Below are positions 45,815-54,405 of a stretch of 64,000 nt of DNA, piece after piece; the stretch's first letter is position 1; each line of letters opens with the position of its first letter. The stretch covers positions 2,914,001 to 2,978,000 of the forward strand of contig CAWCPR010000001.1 in NCBI GenBank assembly GCA_963797475.1, written 5' to 3'. This DNA comes from CAWCPR01 sp963797475 (GTDB lineage: Bacteria > Chloroflexota > Anaerolineae > Anaerolineales > UBA4823). The position numbers were made by a program, and so were the translations under genes. Below the pieces are notes generated by a model. The model did not search any database and was not told where the DNA came from. It saw nothing but the letters and a program-made list of their open reading frames with translations.

Positions 45815-46524
45815 AAGCTTGCCACCACCCAGGGCAAGGTTCGAAAGTGCGCCTCTGCAAATTTGATATCCCCATTGCCAGAGATTCTGCGGGCATGGGT
45901 GGCACGGCGCGAAGCGAGTTCGCTGTAATATTGATGCAGGTAACTCTGCGCTTTCATCGCCTCCATCGCTTTGGTTTTCTTTTCCATCACAGGCGTAATG
46001 TCTACGAACACGTTGGGTTTGAAGTCGCACAGTTCGGGCTGATGCGGTTCGAAGAAATAAAGTTCGGGCGGGGTGATCCTCTTGAATGCGCTGGCAACGC
46101 CTGCACCTGTCGATAAGAGCCGCGCCTTCTGCACGATCTGTGAGGCAACTGGATGGTCAGGGTTAAACGGGTCAACAGGGTTGTGCGTAAGCACGATATT
46201 CGGCTGGAAATCCTGAAAGATGCCAATCAACTGCTCAATCGCGGCATCTGTCATATTCAATGGATAGTCGCCGAGGTCCAGGCAACTTAATTCTGCGCCG
46301 ACCGCCTCAGCGGCTGTCTTGGCCTCTTCATGGCGAATCCGCTTCACGTTCTCGACCGTTTGATTCGGTTCCTTCCACAACTCGCCAGATTCTCCCCTTT
46401 CGCCATACGAGAGAGCGACAACGCTGGCGCTGCCACCCTGTGATGTGATGACGGCAATCGTCCCCGCCGCGCGCCAAACGAAATCAGCGGAGTGCGCTCC
46501 AACAACGAGTATTTTTTTTGTCAT
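45811..46524 (-). CDS. galB: 4-oxalomesaconate hydratase-like protein (GalB, PIG-L fold)
   Basis: A 237-residue member of the LmbE/PIG-L fold. The metal motif reads 'VVGAHSADFVWRAAG' in place of the usual AHPDDE, as in the GalB hydratase of Pseudomonas gallate degradation. 'LTHNPVDPFNPDHPVAS' gives the second His/Asp set. GalB hydrates 4-oxalomesaconate to 4-carboxy-4-hydroxy-2-oxoadipate, the substrate of the next gene's aldolase. The gene overlaps both neighbours by four bases. The choice of GalB over a de-N-acetylase rests on the motif and on context. Confidence 0.82.
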   Translation of the reverse strand: MTKKILVVGAHSADFVWRAAGTIAVITSQGGSASVVALSYGERGESGELWKEPNQTVENVKRIRHEEAKTAAEAVGAELSCLDLGDYPLNMTDAAIEQLIGIFQDFQPNIVLTHNPVDPFNPDHPVASQIVQKARLLSTGAGVASAFKRITPPELYFFEPHQPELCDFKPNVFVDITPVMEKKTKAMEAMKAQSYLHQYYSELASRRATHARRISGNGDIKFAEAHFRTLPWVVASL

Positions 46525-47285
46525 CCCGTTTTCTCCATCATCTCTTTCAATCTCTGCACGGCGGCTTGACTTGTAAAGGCAGAAACACCCATCGAATTCA
46601 ACATCTCGACCACTGCTTCCATTTCATGCATCCTGCGCCTGGCATGTTTGATACTGCCACTGACAAAGCGGTCTAGCATCGGTTCATCACAGATGATCTT
46701 CAACATTTGGGCGCGGGCATATTCGGACATGTTGAGCGCCTCTGCTGCTTCCAGGCACTCCAGGATCACGGCTGCGACCCCCTTGTACAGAATACTTCTT
46801 ACCAGTTTATGCGTCGCCGCATTCCCAGCTTCACGATCCAGATAAGTGACGGGCATCCCAAGTGGGGTCATCATTTTCGTAAATAGCTCCGCCCCACTTC
46901 CAGATGCATAGACTTGCGTACCCAACCCCTTGGGTAGCACGGGTTCCATCAAGGCTGCGTCTACGAAGGATGCACCCGTTTTCTCAATGATGGATGCAAT
47001 AGCACGTTTAAGTTGAGGCGCAGCCGTGTTCAGATCCGCATAGAGTTGATTCGGTTGGAGCACTGGAGCCACTTCCTTTGCAACTTCAATTGCGACCGAC
47101 GCCCAATTGACGCTGAGCACAATATCTGCACTCGATGCAGCAGCAGGATTGCTGGCAGCAAACTCCAATTCAAGGGGGAGATTACGCGGGTCAGGGTCCC
47201 AGCCGCGCACCTGCACCCCTTTGGCGATTAAATCGCAGGCAAGCGCACCTCCCGCTTCACCAATGCCCAAAATTGCAATAATCAT
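46521..47285 (-). CDS. NAD(P)-binding beta-hydroxyacid dehydrogenase-like protein
   Basis: A 254-residue protein: Rossmann motif 'IAILGIGEAGGALACDL' at the N-terminus, then an all-helical DUF1932-like C-terminal domain ('KLVRSILYKGVAAVILECLEAAEAL'). The Lys in 'THKLVRS' is at the position of the catalytic Lys of the 6-phosphogluconate/3-hydroxyisobutyrate dehydrogenase family. Relatives often sit beside galB and ligK homologues, but the reaction is not established; oxidation or reduction of a hydroxy/keto acid intermediate is likely. It overlaps galB by four bases. Confidence 0.7.
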   Translation of the reverse strand: MIIAILGIGEAGGALACDLIAKGVQVRGWDPDPRNLPLELEFAASNPAAASSADIVLSVNWASVAIEVAKEVAPVLQPNQLYADLNTAAPQLKRAIASIIEKTGASFVDAALMEPVLPKGLGTQVYASGSGAELFTKMMTPLGMPVTYLDREAGNAATHKLVRSILYKGVAAVILECLEAAEALNMSEYARAQMLKIICDEPMLDRFVSGSIKHARRRMHEMEAVVEMLNSMGVSAFTSQAAVQRLKEMMEKTG

Positions 47286-47311
47286 GATCGCTGCCTGTTC
47301 GTTTCAAAGTA

Positions 47312-48496
47312 TTATTCGAACTTTTCGTAAGGTAAACCCACATAATTTTCAGAGAGCACTGTCTGTCCTGCCTCTGAGCCGGTGAGATAATCAAGCTCGG
47401 CAACTTGCAGACGCCTGCTCATCGGGTCTTCGTCATATTTGTGCAAAAGGGACGTGTACCACCAGGAGAAGCGGATGGCTTTCCAGACACGGCGTAATGC
47501 GGCATCAGAATATCGATCGAGCAAATCGGTACGCTTTTCCTTGTAAAAGGCGATGAGCGCGCGGGAAAGGTAGTAGATGTCGGAGGCGGCCAGATTGAGT
47601 CCTTTCGCGCCGGTAGGAGGCACGATATGTCCCGCATCGCCCGCCAGGTACAGGCGACCGAAGCGCAAGGGCTCGGCAACGAAGCTGTGCAGGGGCGTGA
47701 TGCTCATCTCGAGGCGAGGCCCGGTAGTGACCTTTCCGGCTGCATGCGGAGGCAGGCGGCGGCGCAATTCTTCCCAGAAAGCATCATCGCTCCAGTTTTC
47801 AACCTCATCGCTTGCCTCGCATTGGATGTAATAACGACTGCGCGCATGAGAGCGCATGCTGCACAACGCAAAGCCGCGCTCATGATTGGCATAGATGAGT
47901 TCTTCGTTTACCGGCGGCACATCGGAAAGAATTCCCAGCCAACCAAAGGGATAAGTCCTTTCGTAGTTTATGTGTCGATCGGCTGGCACACTTTTCCTGG
48001 CAACGCCATGGAAGCCATCACAACCAGCCACAAAATCACAAACCAGTTCTTTTTGTTCCCCATCCTGCTCGTAGATGATCCGAGGAGAATCCGTATCGTA
48101 ATCTTCCACGCGGATGGCCGGCGCTTCGTAATGGACAATACCACCGGCCTGGTCAATGTGGGCCTGCATCAAGTCGTCCGTGATTTCTGTCTGCCCGTAG
48201 ACCATCACGACTTTGCCGTTGGTGTGCTTGGGAAAATCGATCCGCTCGAGACGACCGTCGAACGCGATATTTATGCCTTCATGGATGAGCCCTTCGCGGT
48301 CCATGCGCTCGCCAACTTTGGCCTGCCTCAGCAAGTCGGCCATGCCCTGTTCGATCACACCCGCGCGAATGCGACCGAGCACATATTCCCGGCTGCGAAG
48401 TTCTAGAATAACCGTGTCAATCCCTTGAAGATGTAACAGCCGCGCCAATAACAACCCTGATGGCCCAGAGCCAATAATGCCGACTTGAGTTCTCAT
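47312..48496 (-). CDS. pobA: 4-hydroxybenzoate 3-monooxygenase
   Basis: A 394-residue FAD monooxygenase, the same length as the Pseudomonas enzyme. FAD motifs are 'GIIGSGPSGLLLARLL', 'VAGCDGFHG' and 'LYLAGDAGHIVPP'. Substrate residues aligned with Pseudomonas Tyr201, Ser212, Arg214 and Tyr222 are Tyr202, Ser213, Arg215 and Tyr223. Tyr385 is kept in the C-terminal 'ENYVGLPY'. The conserved Tyr385 favours normal 4-hydroxybenzoate hydroxylation to protocatechuate rather than gallate formation. It feeds the pcaGH products encoded in the same array. The gene is complete, with a 26-base gap to the next gene. Confidence 0.95.
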   Translation of the reverse strand: MRTQVGIIGSGPSGLLLARLLHLQGIDTVILELRSREYVLGRIRAGVIEQGMADLLRQAKVGERMDREGLIHEGINIAFDGRLERIDFPKHTNGKVVMVYGQTEITDDLMQAHIDQAGGIVHYEAPAIRVEDYDTDSPRIIYEQDGEQKELVCDFVAGCDGFHGVARKSVPADRHINYERTYPFGWLGILSDVPPVNEELIYANHERGFALCSMRSHARSRYYIQCEASDEVENWSDDAFWEELRRRLPPHAAGKVTTGPRLEMSITPLHSFVAEPLRFGRLYLAGDAGHIVPPTGAKGLNLAASDIYYLSRALIAFYKEKRTDLLDRYSDAALRRVWKAIRFSWWYTSLLHKYDEDPMSRRLQVAELDYLTGSEAGQTVLSENYVGLPYEKFE

Positions 48497-48530
48497 TTCC
48501 TGCTCCTGGTCCGCACGGAAACCCTAATTT

Positions 48531-49889
48531 CTAATCTGCCCTGCCTTCCAGCCCGTGCGTGACTGCTTGCAAAACGCGATCGATGAAAGCATCCGTCGAA
48601 CCCAGATAAGCGGATTCTTCGCGCAATGCTTTCCAGTCCACGGGAGCATCTGTTCTCTCCCGGATCACATCAATCAGGTGGCGACCCTCTTGCTTCACAA
48701 CCTGGCTGGCTTCCCTGGTGAGCTCTTTGGCATCCGCCCTGCTCATAGAGGTCTTGGCGAGCGCGTAACTGACAGCCTCGGCCAGCAGGAGCCCGTTTGA
48801 AGCGGCGACATTTTGGCGCATACGCTCTTCATCAACCACCAGGTTTTGGCTCAAAAAGAGGGCTTTGTTCAATGCCGCGGCTGTAAGGTTAAACATCTGG
48901 GGCAAAACCAGCCACTCCATCTGCCAGCCGTGGGTGCCTCGTTCGTGCTCCTGCACCTGTGCCTGGTGCATGGATGACAGTAGTGAGGCATTGATACGGG
49001 CAGCAGTGATAATAAGCTCGCTGAGGATTGGATTGTTCTTTTGCGGCATGCTGCTAGAGCCGCCGCGCCAGGCATCCCCTGATTCACGCAGCTCCCCGAC
49101 CTCGGACTGCGCCAGCAGAATGGTGTCCTGGGCCATTTTGGCCAGGCTGCCGCTGACCAGCGATAACCAGCTTGCCAATTCCGCCATGTTGTCCCGTTGG
49201 GTGTGCCAGGGGATGGGGGGCAGATTGAGATGCAGCTCAGCAGCCAGAGCTTCTTGCACCTGCGTTCCGGATTCGCCCAGGGCAGCCAGCGTCCCGACCG
49301 CGCCTCCGAACTGCACCACCAGCAGGCGCGGTCTCATCTCAGCCAACCGTTCACGGTGACGCAGCAAAGGCGCCAGCCACCCAGCCACTTTAAAGCCGAA
49401 CGTGATGGGCAGCGCCTGTTGCGAATGGGTTCGACCTGCCATTAAGGTGTGACGATGCCTGTCAGCCAGCCTGGACAGATTTTGGATGAGGCTTGCCAAC
49501 CTCGATTCCAAAACAGTCAACCCAGCCCGGATTTGCAAACCCCGAGCCGTGTCGAAAATATCCTGGCTGGTTGCGCCCCAATGAACGAAGTCGCCGGCCT
49601 CGCCTCCTACCTGCTCACGAAGCTGGCGCACCAGCTCAATCACCGGGACGCCTGATTTTTCAACCCCGCTGCGCAACTGCTCAAAATCGAGCTCCGGCCT
49701 GGCCGCGACAGCGACAATTTGGGCGGCTGCCTCGGCCGGTATCACGCCCAGCCGCCCCTGTACCGTTGCCAGAGCAGACTCCACCTCCAGCATCGCCCGC
49801 ACAAATTGGACGTCCGAGAATCGCTCAGAGATTTCGGCGTCGCTGAACAGAGGAGAAAACAGAGACGAGTCCATCGGTGGCCCTGCCAT
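48531..49889 (-). CDS. pcaB: 3-carboxy-cis,cis-muconate cycloisomerase
   Basis: A 452-residue member of the fumarase/aspartase superfamily. The three conserved regions are 'FVHWGATSQDI' (101-111), 'GRTHSQQALPITFG' (152-165) and the signature 'GSSSMPQKNNP' (277-287), whose flexible Ser loop carries the catalytic base. It lactonises 3-carboxymuconate from PcaGH to 4-carboxymuconolactone. PcaB and adenylosuccinate lyase are similar; the pca context decides. The ATG at 49889 is two bases after the flavoprotein stop; ATG 49874 is an alternative. Confidence 0.9.
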   Translation of the reverse strand: MAGPPMDSSLFSPLFSDAEISERFSDVQFVRAMLEVESALATVQGRLGVIPAEAAAQIVAVAARPELDFEQLRSGVEKSGVPVIELVRQLREQVGGEAGDFVHWGATSQDIFDTARGLQIRAGLTVLESRLASLIQNLSRLADRHRHTLMAGRTHSQQALPITFGFKVAGWLAPLLRHRERLAEMRPRLLVVQFGGAVGTLAALGESGTQVQEALAAELHLNLPPIPWHTQRDNMAELASWLSLVSGSLAKMAQDTILLAQSEVGELRESGDAWRGGSSSMPQKNNPILSELIITAARINASLLSSMHQAQVQEHERGTHGWQMEWLVLPQMFNLTAAALNKALFLSQNLVVDEERMRQNVAASNGLLLAEAVSYALAKTSMSRADAKELTREASQVVKQEGRHLIDVIRERTDAPVDWKALREESAYLGSTDAFIDRVLQAVTHGLEGRAD

Positions 49890-49890
49890 T

Positions 49891-51090
49891 TCAATACCGC
49901 CCAGATTGAAGCTGCCACATTTGGTACTTCTCGGTCATGATTTTGGCCCAATGCCCCCAGGGGCCGGGGACATTGAGCTGTACGTTGAGCCAGGATTGCG
50001 GTCCCAGCGACATGAACAGGCCATGTCCGGCAGAATCCAGAACGTAGAACGACTTCATTGCTGTGGCGGGTTTCTCGATGGGTTTCCCGTATCCAAGATC
50101 GGCAGCGATATTCGTGGCGGCCACACGCCCCATTTCGGCGCTGGCTGTGCCGGGTACGAGCACACCACAGGGCAGCCCGGTTATCACCTGTGGCTTGAGT
50201 TGGATGGCCGCGCCGGCAGCAAAGATATTCGGGTATCGTTGACTGCGGTAGGTCGCATCCACCGGGATATGACCTTTTTCATCGCCCAGGCCTGGCACAT
50301 CGCGTACCGCTCCGATACCCCGGTACGGCGGCACGATCATGGTGAGCCTGGAGGGCAGCCGTGCGTGCATATTGCCCAGCACCACAGTTTCCTCTTCAAT
50401 GTGATCGATCTGCGCCTCCGTGAGATAGGTAATATCCTGTCTGGCAAACGCACCTTCAATGATCTGACGTGAGTTCCCCAGGCTGTCGTGGCCAAAGTGT
50501 CCGAGAAAGGGTTCCGGAGTTATAAAAGTTATTTGTGCTTCTTCACGTACGCCGGCTTTGCGCAAAGCAATATCCAGGTTAAGGGCAAATTCGTAGGCAG
50601 CGCCGTACAGGCTGGCGTTCAGGTCCAGGCCGATGATAATAGGACCTGGATCGGCCAGCAGGGCTTGCCAGTCCTTCCGTGCATCCAGCGCTGCACCCGG
50701 TGACAGCATAGAGGTGGTAAAACCTTGCGGTTTTGGCTGAAGACCGGGCGTATTCCCCCAATCCCATTCACCGCCAGTCGCGATTAGCAGCCTCTCGAAA
50801 GGCAATTCCTGCCCATCGCTGAGTGTGATGCTGCTTTCCTCGGCGTTGATCCGCACGAGGCGGGCAAGCACAAAGGTTATACCGGCCTTTTCCAGAATCG
50901 GTCGAATGGGAAACGAGATGTCTGTGAGTTCCCTTTCCCCCTGTACGACCCAGATCAGGGACGGGAAGAAAATGAACTGATCACTGAGGGAGACAACCGT
51001 GACGGTTTGGCTGGCAGGCAGGCGAGAACGCAATTCCAGCGCAGCCGCCAACCCGGCATAACCGCATCCGATAATAACGGCATTCCCCAT
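49891..51090 (-). CDS. FAD-dependent oxidoreductase, sulfide:quinone reductase-like
   Basis: A 399-residue protein with two dinucleotide-binding folds: 'AVIIGCGYAGLAAALELRSRL' at the N-terminus and 'IFAAGAAIQLKPQ' replacing the usual 'AxGD' motif near the C-terminus. The layout and the 'FFPSLIWVVQGERE' segment resemble SQR/FCSD-like flavoproteins. The paired redox cysteines needed for sulfide oxidation are absent, so a different electron-transfer role is likely. The start at 51090 overlaps the permease stop (TAATG). The N-terminal 138 codons of the longer frame are an ABC-gene shadow. Its job in an aromatic-acid array is unclear. Confidence 0.7.
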   Translation of the reverse strand: MGNAVIIGCGYAGLAAALELRSRLPASQTVTVVSLSDQFIFFPSLIWVVQGERELTDISFPIRPILEKAGITFVLARLVRINAEESSITLSDGQELPFERLLIATGGEWDWGNTPGLQPKPQGFTTSMLSPGAALDARKDWQALLADPGPIIIGLDLNASLYGAAYEFALNLDIALRKAGVREEAQITFITPEPFLGHFGHDSLGNSRQIIEGAFARQDITYLTEAQIDHIEEETVVLGNMHARLPSRLTMIVPPYRGIGAVRDVPGLGDEKGHIPVDATYRSQRYPNIFAAGAAIQLKPQVITGLPCGVLVPGTASAEMGRVAATNIAADLGYGKPIEKPATAMKSFYVLDSAGHGLFMSLGPQSWLNVQLNVPGPWGHWAKIMTEKYQMWQLQSGRY

Positions 51091-52118
51091 TATGCTCTCA
51101 CTTCCAACAGCCTGCGGACACGGCGCCAAAGAGAGGCCGCAGTGGGGATCAGGCCGCGCGGCATCCACAGAAACAAAACAATGACGAGAATTCCATAGGC
51201 TACCTGCCGCAGCTGGCCGAAATCGATCAGGATCTCGTCGACGATGGTGAAGGTGACCGCTCCGAGGATCGGGCCGAACAGAGTGCCGATCCCGCCAAAG
51301 GCCAGCATCACCAGCACCACGACATCCACCTGGCCGAACCCAAAGGTGGTCGGGCTGATCCGTCCTTCGGTGAAGGCGTAGGTCGAGCCAGCCAGACCGA
51401 GCATCGCCGCCCCGATCAGCGCTCCGTAGACCCGGTAACGGGCAACATCGACGCCGGCCAACTCCGCGGCAACCTCGTCGTCGCGGAGGGCGCGAAAAGC
51501 CCACCCTACGTAGGAGCGCTGCAGCAGACCGTGGGCAAGAAGAAAGATAAGCACGAGGCCAAGCATCACGTAGTAAGGCGGGACCTGGGCCCGAAGGAAG
51601 GTGCCAGTGCCGGAATCGATCGAGCGACCCGTATCCCCACCGGTCAGGTGGCTGAGCCCAAGCAGCAGGGCATCGAACGAAAGCGAGAAAATCAGCGTGA
51701 CGATCCCGGTGAAGATGACCCCGAGAGAACGTCGCACTGCGATATAGCTGAGCAGCCCGCCGATCAACGTAGCGGCGAGGGTTGCCACGAGGATGCTCAC
51801 CACGATAGGCAACCCCACGTTATCGGCAAGAATGGCTGCACCGAAGCCACCGATACCGGCGAGGGCGCCTACACACAGAAACAACTGCCCGGTGCTGCCA
51901 AAGATCACATTGAAACCAATGGCATAACAGACAAACGCCAGCCCGAGGACGGCAACACCCATGAGCACGCGTGAGTCGCCTACCCAGAGTGGGACCAGAG
52001 CAAGTACTGCACCCAGCGTGGCAAGGGGTATGAGCAGCGCAGGGAGGGATCGAGAGGCGCGCGCCTCAGTCCCGCCGATCAGGAAGGTACCGGTGCTGCC
52101 AGTGAATTGACCGCTCAT
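51090..52118 (-). CDS. Liv-type ABC transporter permease (LivM-like)
   Basis: A 342-residue permease with eight to ten helices and the family segments 'YAIGFNVIFGSTGQLFLCVGALAGIGGFGAAIL' (in two blocks), 'RSYVGWAFRALRDDEVAAELAG' and 'GGIGTLFGPILGAVTF'. It pairs with the LivH-like gene, whose stop it overlaps by four bases. In this setting the importer probably takes up 4-hydroxybenzoate, protocatechuate or a related aromatic acid rather than leucine, which is inference. Confidence 0.9.
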   Translation of the reverse strand: MSGQFTGSTGTFLIGGTEARASRSLPALLIPLATLGAVLALVPLWVGDSRVLMGVAVLGLAFVCYAIGFNVIFGSTGQLFLCVGALAGIGGFGAAILADNVGLPIVVSILVATLAATLIGGLLSYIAVRRSLGVIFTGIVTLIFSLSFDALLLGLSHLTGGDTGRSIDSGTGTFLRAQVPPYYVMLGLVLIFLLAHGLLQRSYVGWAFRALRDDEVAAELAGVDVARYRVYGALIGAAMLGLAGSTYAFTEGRISPTTFGFGQVDVVVLVMLAFGGIGTLFGPILGAVTFTIVDEILIDFGQLRQVAYGILVIVLFLWMPRGLIPTAASLWRRVRRLLEVRA

Positions 52119-52972
52119 TCCTTGACTCCCAGCAAACCTGCCGGGCGGATGAGGATGGTCACCGCTGCTGCCCCGAGCAGGATGATCAGCGATATATAGG
52201 ATCCGATGAGGTCTGCGGCGATGACGTTGATAATTCCCAGAATGATGCCTGCAAGCAATGCCCCCACGACGTTGCCAAGACCCCCGACCACGGTGACGAT
52301 CAGGGCGAACACGGTGATGGAGAGCCCGGACCTGGTGTCCACTGGAGCGACCATCGAACGAGTGACCGCTACCAGCCCAGCCAGGACACCGCTCAAGATC
52401 AGGATCAGGCGAAGCATCTGCTTTGGATCGATGCCGATCAGCCTGGCTCCTTCCTCGTCTTCGATTACCGATCGTATCGCCCGCCCCAGGGAGGTGCGTC
52501 CGAAGAAGACGAACAGACCCGCAAAAGTAACGAGCGTTATCGCCGAGGCTACCAGGCTTCCCCGCCGCATCGGCACCCCCAGAATCTCGACGGCCCCACC
52601 TCCGATGTACAGGCTCAAGGCCTTCAGGGGATAGCGCCAGTTGAGAAAGCCGTCAACGATGAAAGATACGCCCAGCGTGAGCAGCAGGCTGAGCAGGACA
52701 CGCGCCTCACCGCGCAGACGGTAGACCGGGCGCAGGATCGTTAGATCGAGGATTAAACCAAACAGACCGCCTGCGAGAAGGCCGAGCGCGACCGCAGGCA
52801 AGATAGGGATGCCAGCATCCATGGCGACCGCGACGGTCATGGCGGAGGTCACTGCTATCTGCCCGTAGCCCAGGTTGAGCACACCACCCAGCCCGTAGAC
52901 CAGAGTGAGCCCGGTCGCGAGCAGGCCGAACTGGAGCCCAAGTACTATTCCATCGAGTATATTAGCGGTCAT
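52115..52972 (-). CDS. Liv-type ABC transporter permease (LivH-like)
   Basis: A 285-residue membrane protein with about eight helices. It has 'TLVYGLGGVLNLGYGQIAV', 'SLGRAIRSVIEDEEGARLIGID' and 'GGLGNVVGALLAGIILGIINV', all characteristic of LivH. The ATGA overlaps with both neighbours show that subunits are translated together. Confidence 0.9.
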   Translation of the reverse strand: MTANILDGIVLGLQFGLLATGLTLVYGLGGVLNLGYGQIAVTSAMTVAVAMDAGIPILPAVALGLLAGGLFGLILDLTILRPVYRLRGEARVLLSLLLTLGVSFIVDGFLNWRYPLKALSLYIGGGAVEILGVPMRRGSLVASAITLVTFAGLFVFFGRTSLGRAIRSVIEDEEGARLIGIDPKQMLRLILILSGVLAGLVAVTRSMVAPVDTRSGLSITVFALIVTVVGGLGNVVGALLAGIILGIINVIAADLIGSYISLIILLGAAAVTILIRPAGLLGVKE

Positions 52973-53667
52973 GTCACTCCCAGATATGCGCTGCGGACTG
53001 CCGGATTTGCTGCCAGTTGTTCAGTCGTCCCTTCGAGTCGAATGAATCCATTTTCGAGAACGTAACCGCGATCGCAGAAAGCCATCGCCAGCGGAACCTG
53101 CTGTTCGGAGATTAGCACTGTCAGCCCTTGCTTCCGCAACACATCGAGGGCCTTGTAGGCCGCCCGAGCCAACAAGGGGGCGAGCCCGGTGCTTGGTTCA
53201 TCAAGTACGAGGAGTCGGGGATTTGACATTAACGCCCGCCCCACTGCGAGCATCTGCTGCTCGCCGCCGCTCATCGTCCCGGCGCGTTGCCGCCGCCGCT
53301 CAGCCAAACGGGGAAAAAGCTCAAGGACGATGGATAGGGTCTCGGGATCGGGTTTGTGCGGATACGCTCCAAGGAGCAGGTGCTCCTCAACCGTCATCCG
53401 GGGAAACAAATGACGCGCGGCGGATACGAACCTCATCCCAAGCCGGGCGATTCGCTCGGCCGGGAACCAGGTGATGTCGCCGCCCTCGAAGAGAACCTTC
53501 CCTGACGAAGGCGAGAGCAGCCCACACATTGCCTGGAACAGGGTCGTCTTCCCGGCGCCGTTAGAGCCGATGATCATGACCGCCTCACCCGGGTTGACGC
53601 GAAAGGTCACATCGTGGACGACATCCTTACCATGGTATCCGGCTGAGAGGCCGTTGACCTCAAGCAT
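52969..53667 (-). CDS. Liv-type ABC transporter ATPase (LivF-like)
   Basis: A 232-residue ATPase: Walker A 'GSNGAGKTT', Q-loop, a canonical signature 'MSGGEQQMLAVGRAL', Walker B 'LLVLDEPS' and H-loop. The start at 53667 gives the standard LivF N-terminus (MLEVNGLSAGYHGKDV) and overlaps the livG end by eight bases; the longer frame adds ten non-conserved residues. It is the partner of the LivG-like ATPase. Confidence 0.9.
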   Translation of the reverse strand: MLEVNGLSAGYHGKDVVHDVTFRVNPGEAVMIIGSNGAGKTTLFQAMCGLLSPSSGKVLFEGGDITWFPAERIARLGMRFVSAARHLFPRMTVEEHLLLGAYPHKPDPETLSIVLELFPRLAERRRQRAGTMSGGEQQMLAVGRALMSNPRLLVLDEPSTGLAPLLARAAYKALDVLRKQGLTVLISEQQVPLAMAFCDRGYVLENGFIRLEGTTEQLAANPAVRSAYLGVT

Positions 53668-54400
53668 ATTTGATCTTCTCGCCCAGGTAGGCCTCAATTA
53701 CTGCCGGGTGGCGCATCACATCTTTGGGCAGACCTTCGGTCAGGATATTCCCGAAGTTGAGAACCACCGTCCGCTCGGCGAAACTCATCACCGCCTTCAT
53801 GACGTGCTCGACCCAGATAATGGTCACGTTGAACTGATCGCGAATCGTTCGGATTATTTTTATAAAGGCCTCCAACTCGGCGTCGTTGAGACCCGCCATC
53901 ACCTCGTCCAGTACGAGAAGCCGGGGTTGTCCGGCGATAGCCCGCGCCAGTGCAAGAAACCGCTGCTCGTTCAGGTTGAGATTGCCGACAGGATCGTGGC
54001 TTTGGTCTACCAGGCCGACGAAGGAAAGCGCCTCACCGGCAAGCTCGAGAGCCTGCCCTTCCTTTCGATGTGCTCCCGCCTTGCCAAAGAGAGCCCCAAG
54101 CGCCACATTCTCAAGCACTGTCATCGTACGAAAGTGACGGGGAGTCTGTTGCACCATGGCAATCCCCATCTGGCGAACGCGATGGGCTGGGTAACGGGTG
54201 ATGTCCTCGCCAGCGAATCTGATCGTGCCCCTGGTTGGCACCTCGAGACCGACAATCAGCTTGAGCAGAGTGCTTTTTCCGGCACCGTTTGGGCCGACGA
54301 TGGCGAGAATTTCGCCATCGTCGGCCTTAATGGTCACGCCGTTGACAGCGGCTAGTCCGCCAAAGTGTTTCGCGATCTTATCCAGTTCGAGTATTGCCAC
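53660..54400 (-). CDS. Liv-type ABC transporter ATPase (LivG-like), unusual signature
   Basis: A 246-residue ATPase starting at the GTG 54400, five bases after the binding-protein stop; upstream residues in the longer frame are not conserved. Walker A is 'GPNGAGKST' and Walker B is 'LLVLDEVMAG', with Glu as catalytic base. The ABC signature reads 'NLNLNEQRFLALARAI', so the usual Gly of LSxGQ is Asn. This may weaken one of the two composite ATP sites, as in asymmetric ABC transporters. Family assignment is clear from the rest. Confidence 0.88.
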   Translation of the reverse strand: MAILELDKIAKHFGGLAAVNGVTIKADDGEILAIVGPNGAGKSTLLKLIVGLEVPTRGTIRFAGEDITRYPAHRVRQMGIAMVQQTPRHFRTMTVLENVALGALFGKAGAHRKEGQALELAGEALSFVGLVDQSHDPVGNLNLNEQRFLALARAIAGQPRLLVLDEVMAGLNDAELEAFIKIIRTIRDQFNVTIIWVEHVMKAVMSFAERTVVLNFGNILTEGLPKDVMRHPAVIEAYLGEKIKYA

Positions 54401-54405
54401 TGGCG

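Noticed and set aside
45815..46030. N-terminal extension of the LigK-like aldolase
   Set aside because: It overlaps the GalB-like gene in another frame. The ATGA overlap at 45811-45814 gives the normal family start.
49891..51504. 537-residue start for the flavoprotein
   Set aside because: The first ~138 codons are a frame-shifted shadow of the LivM-like gene. The Rossmann fold begins at ATG 51090.
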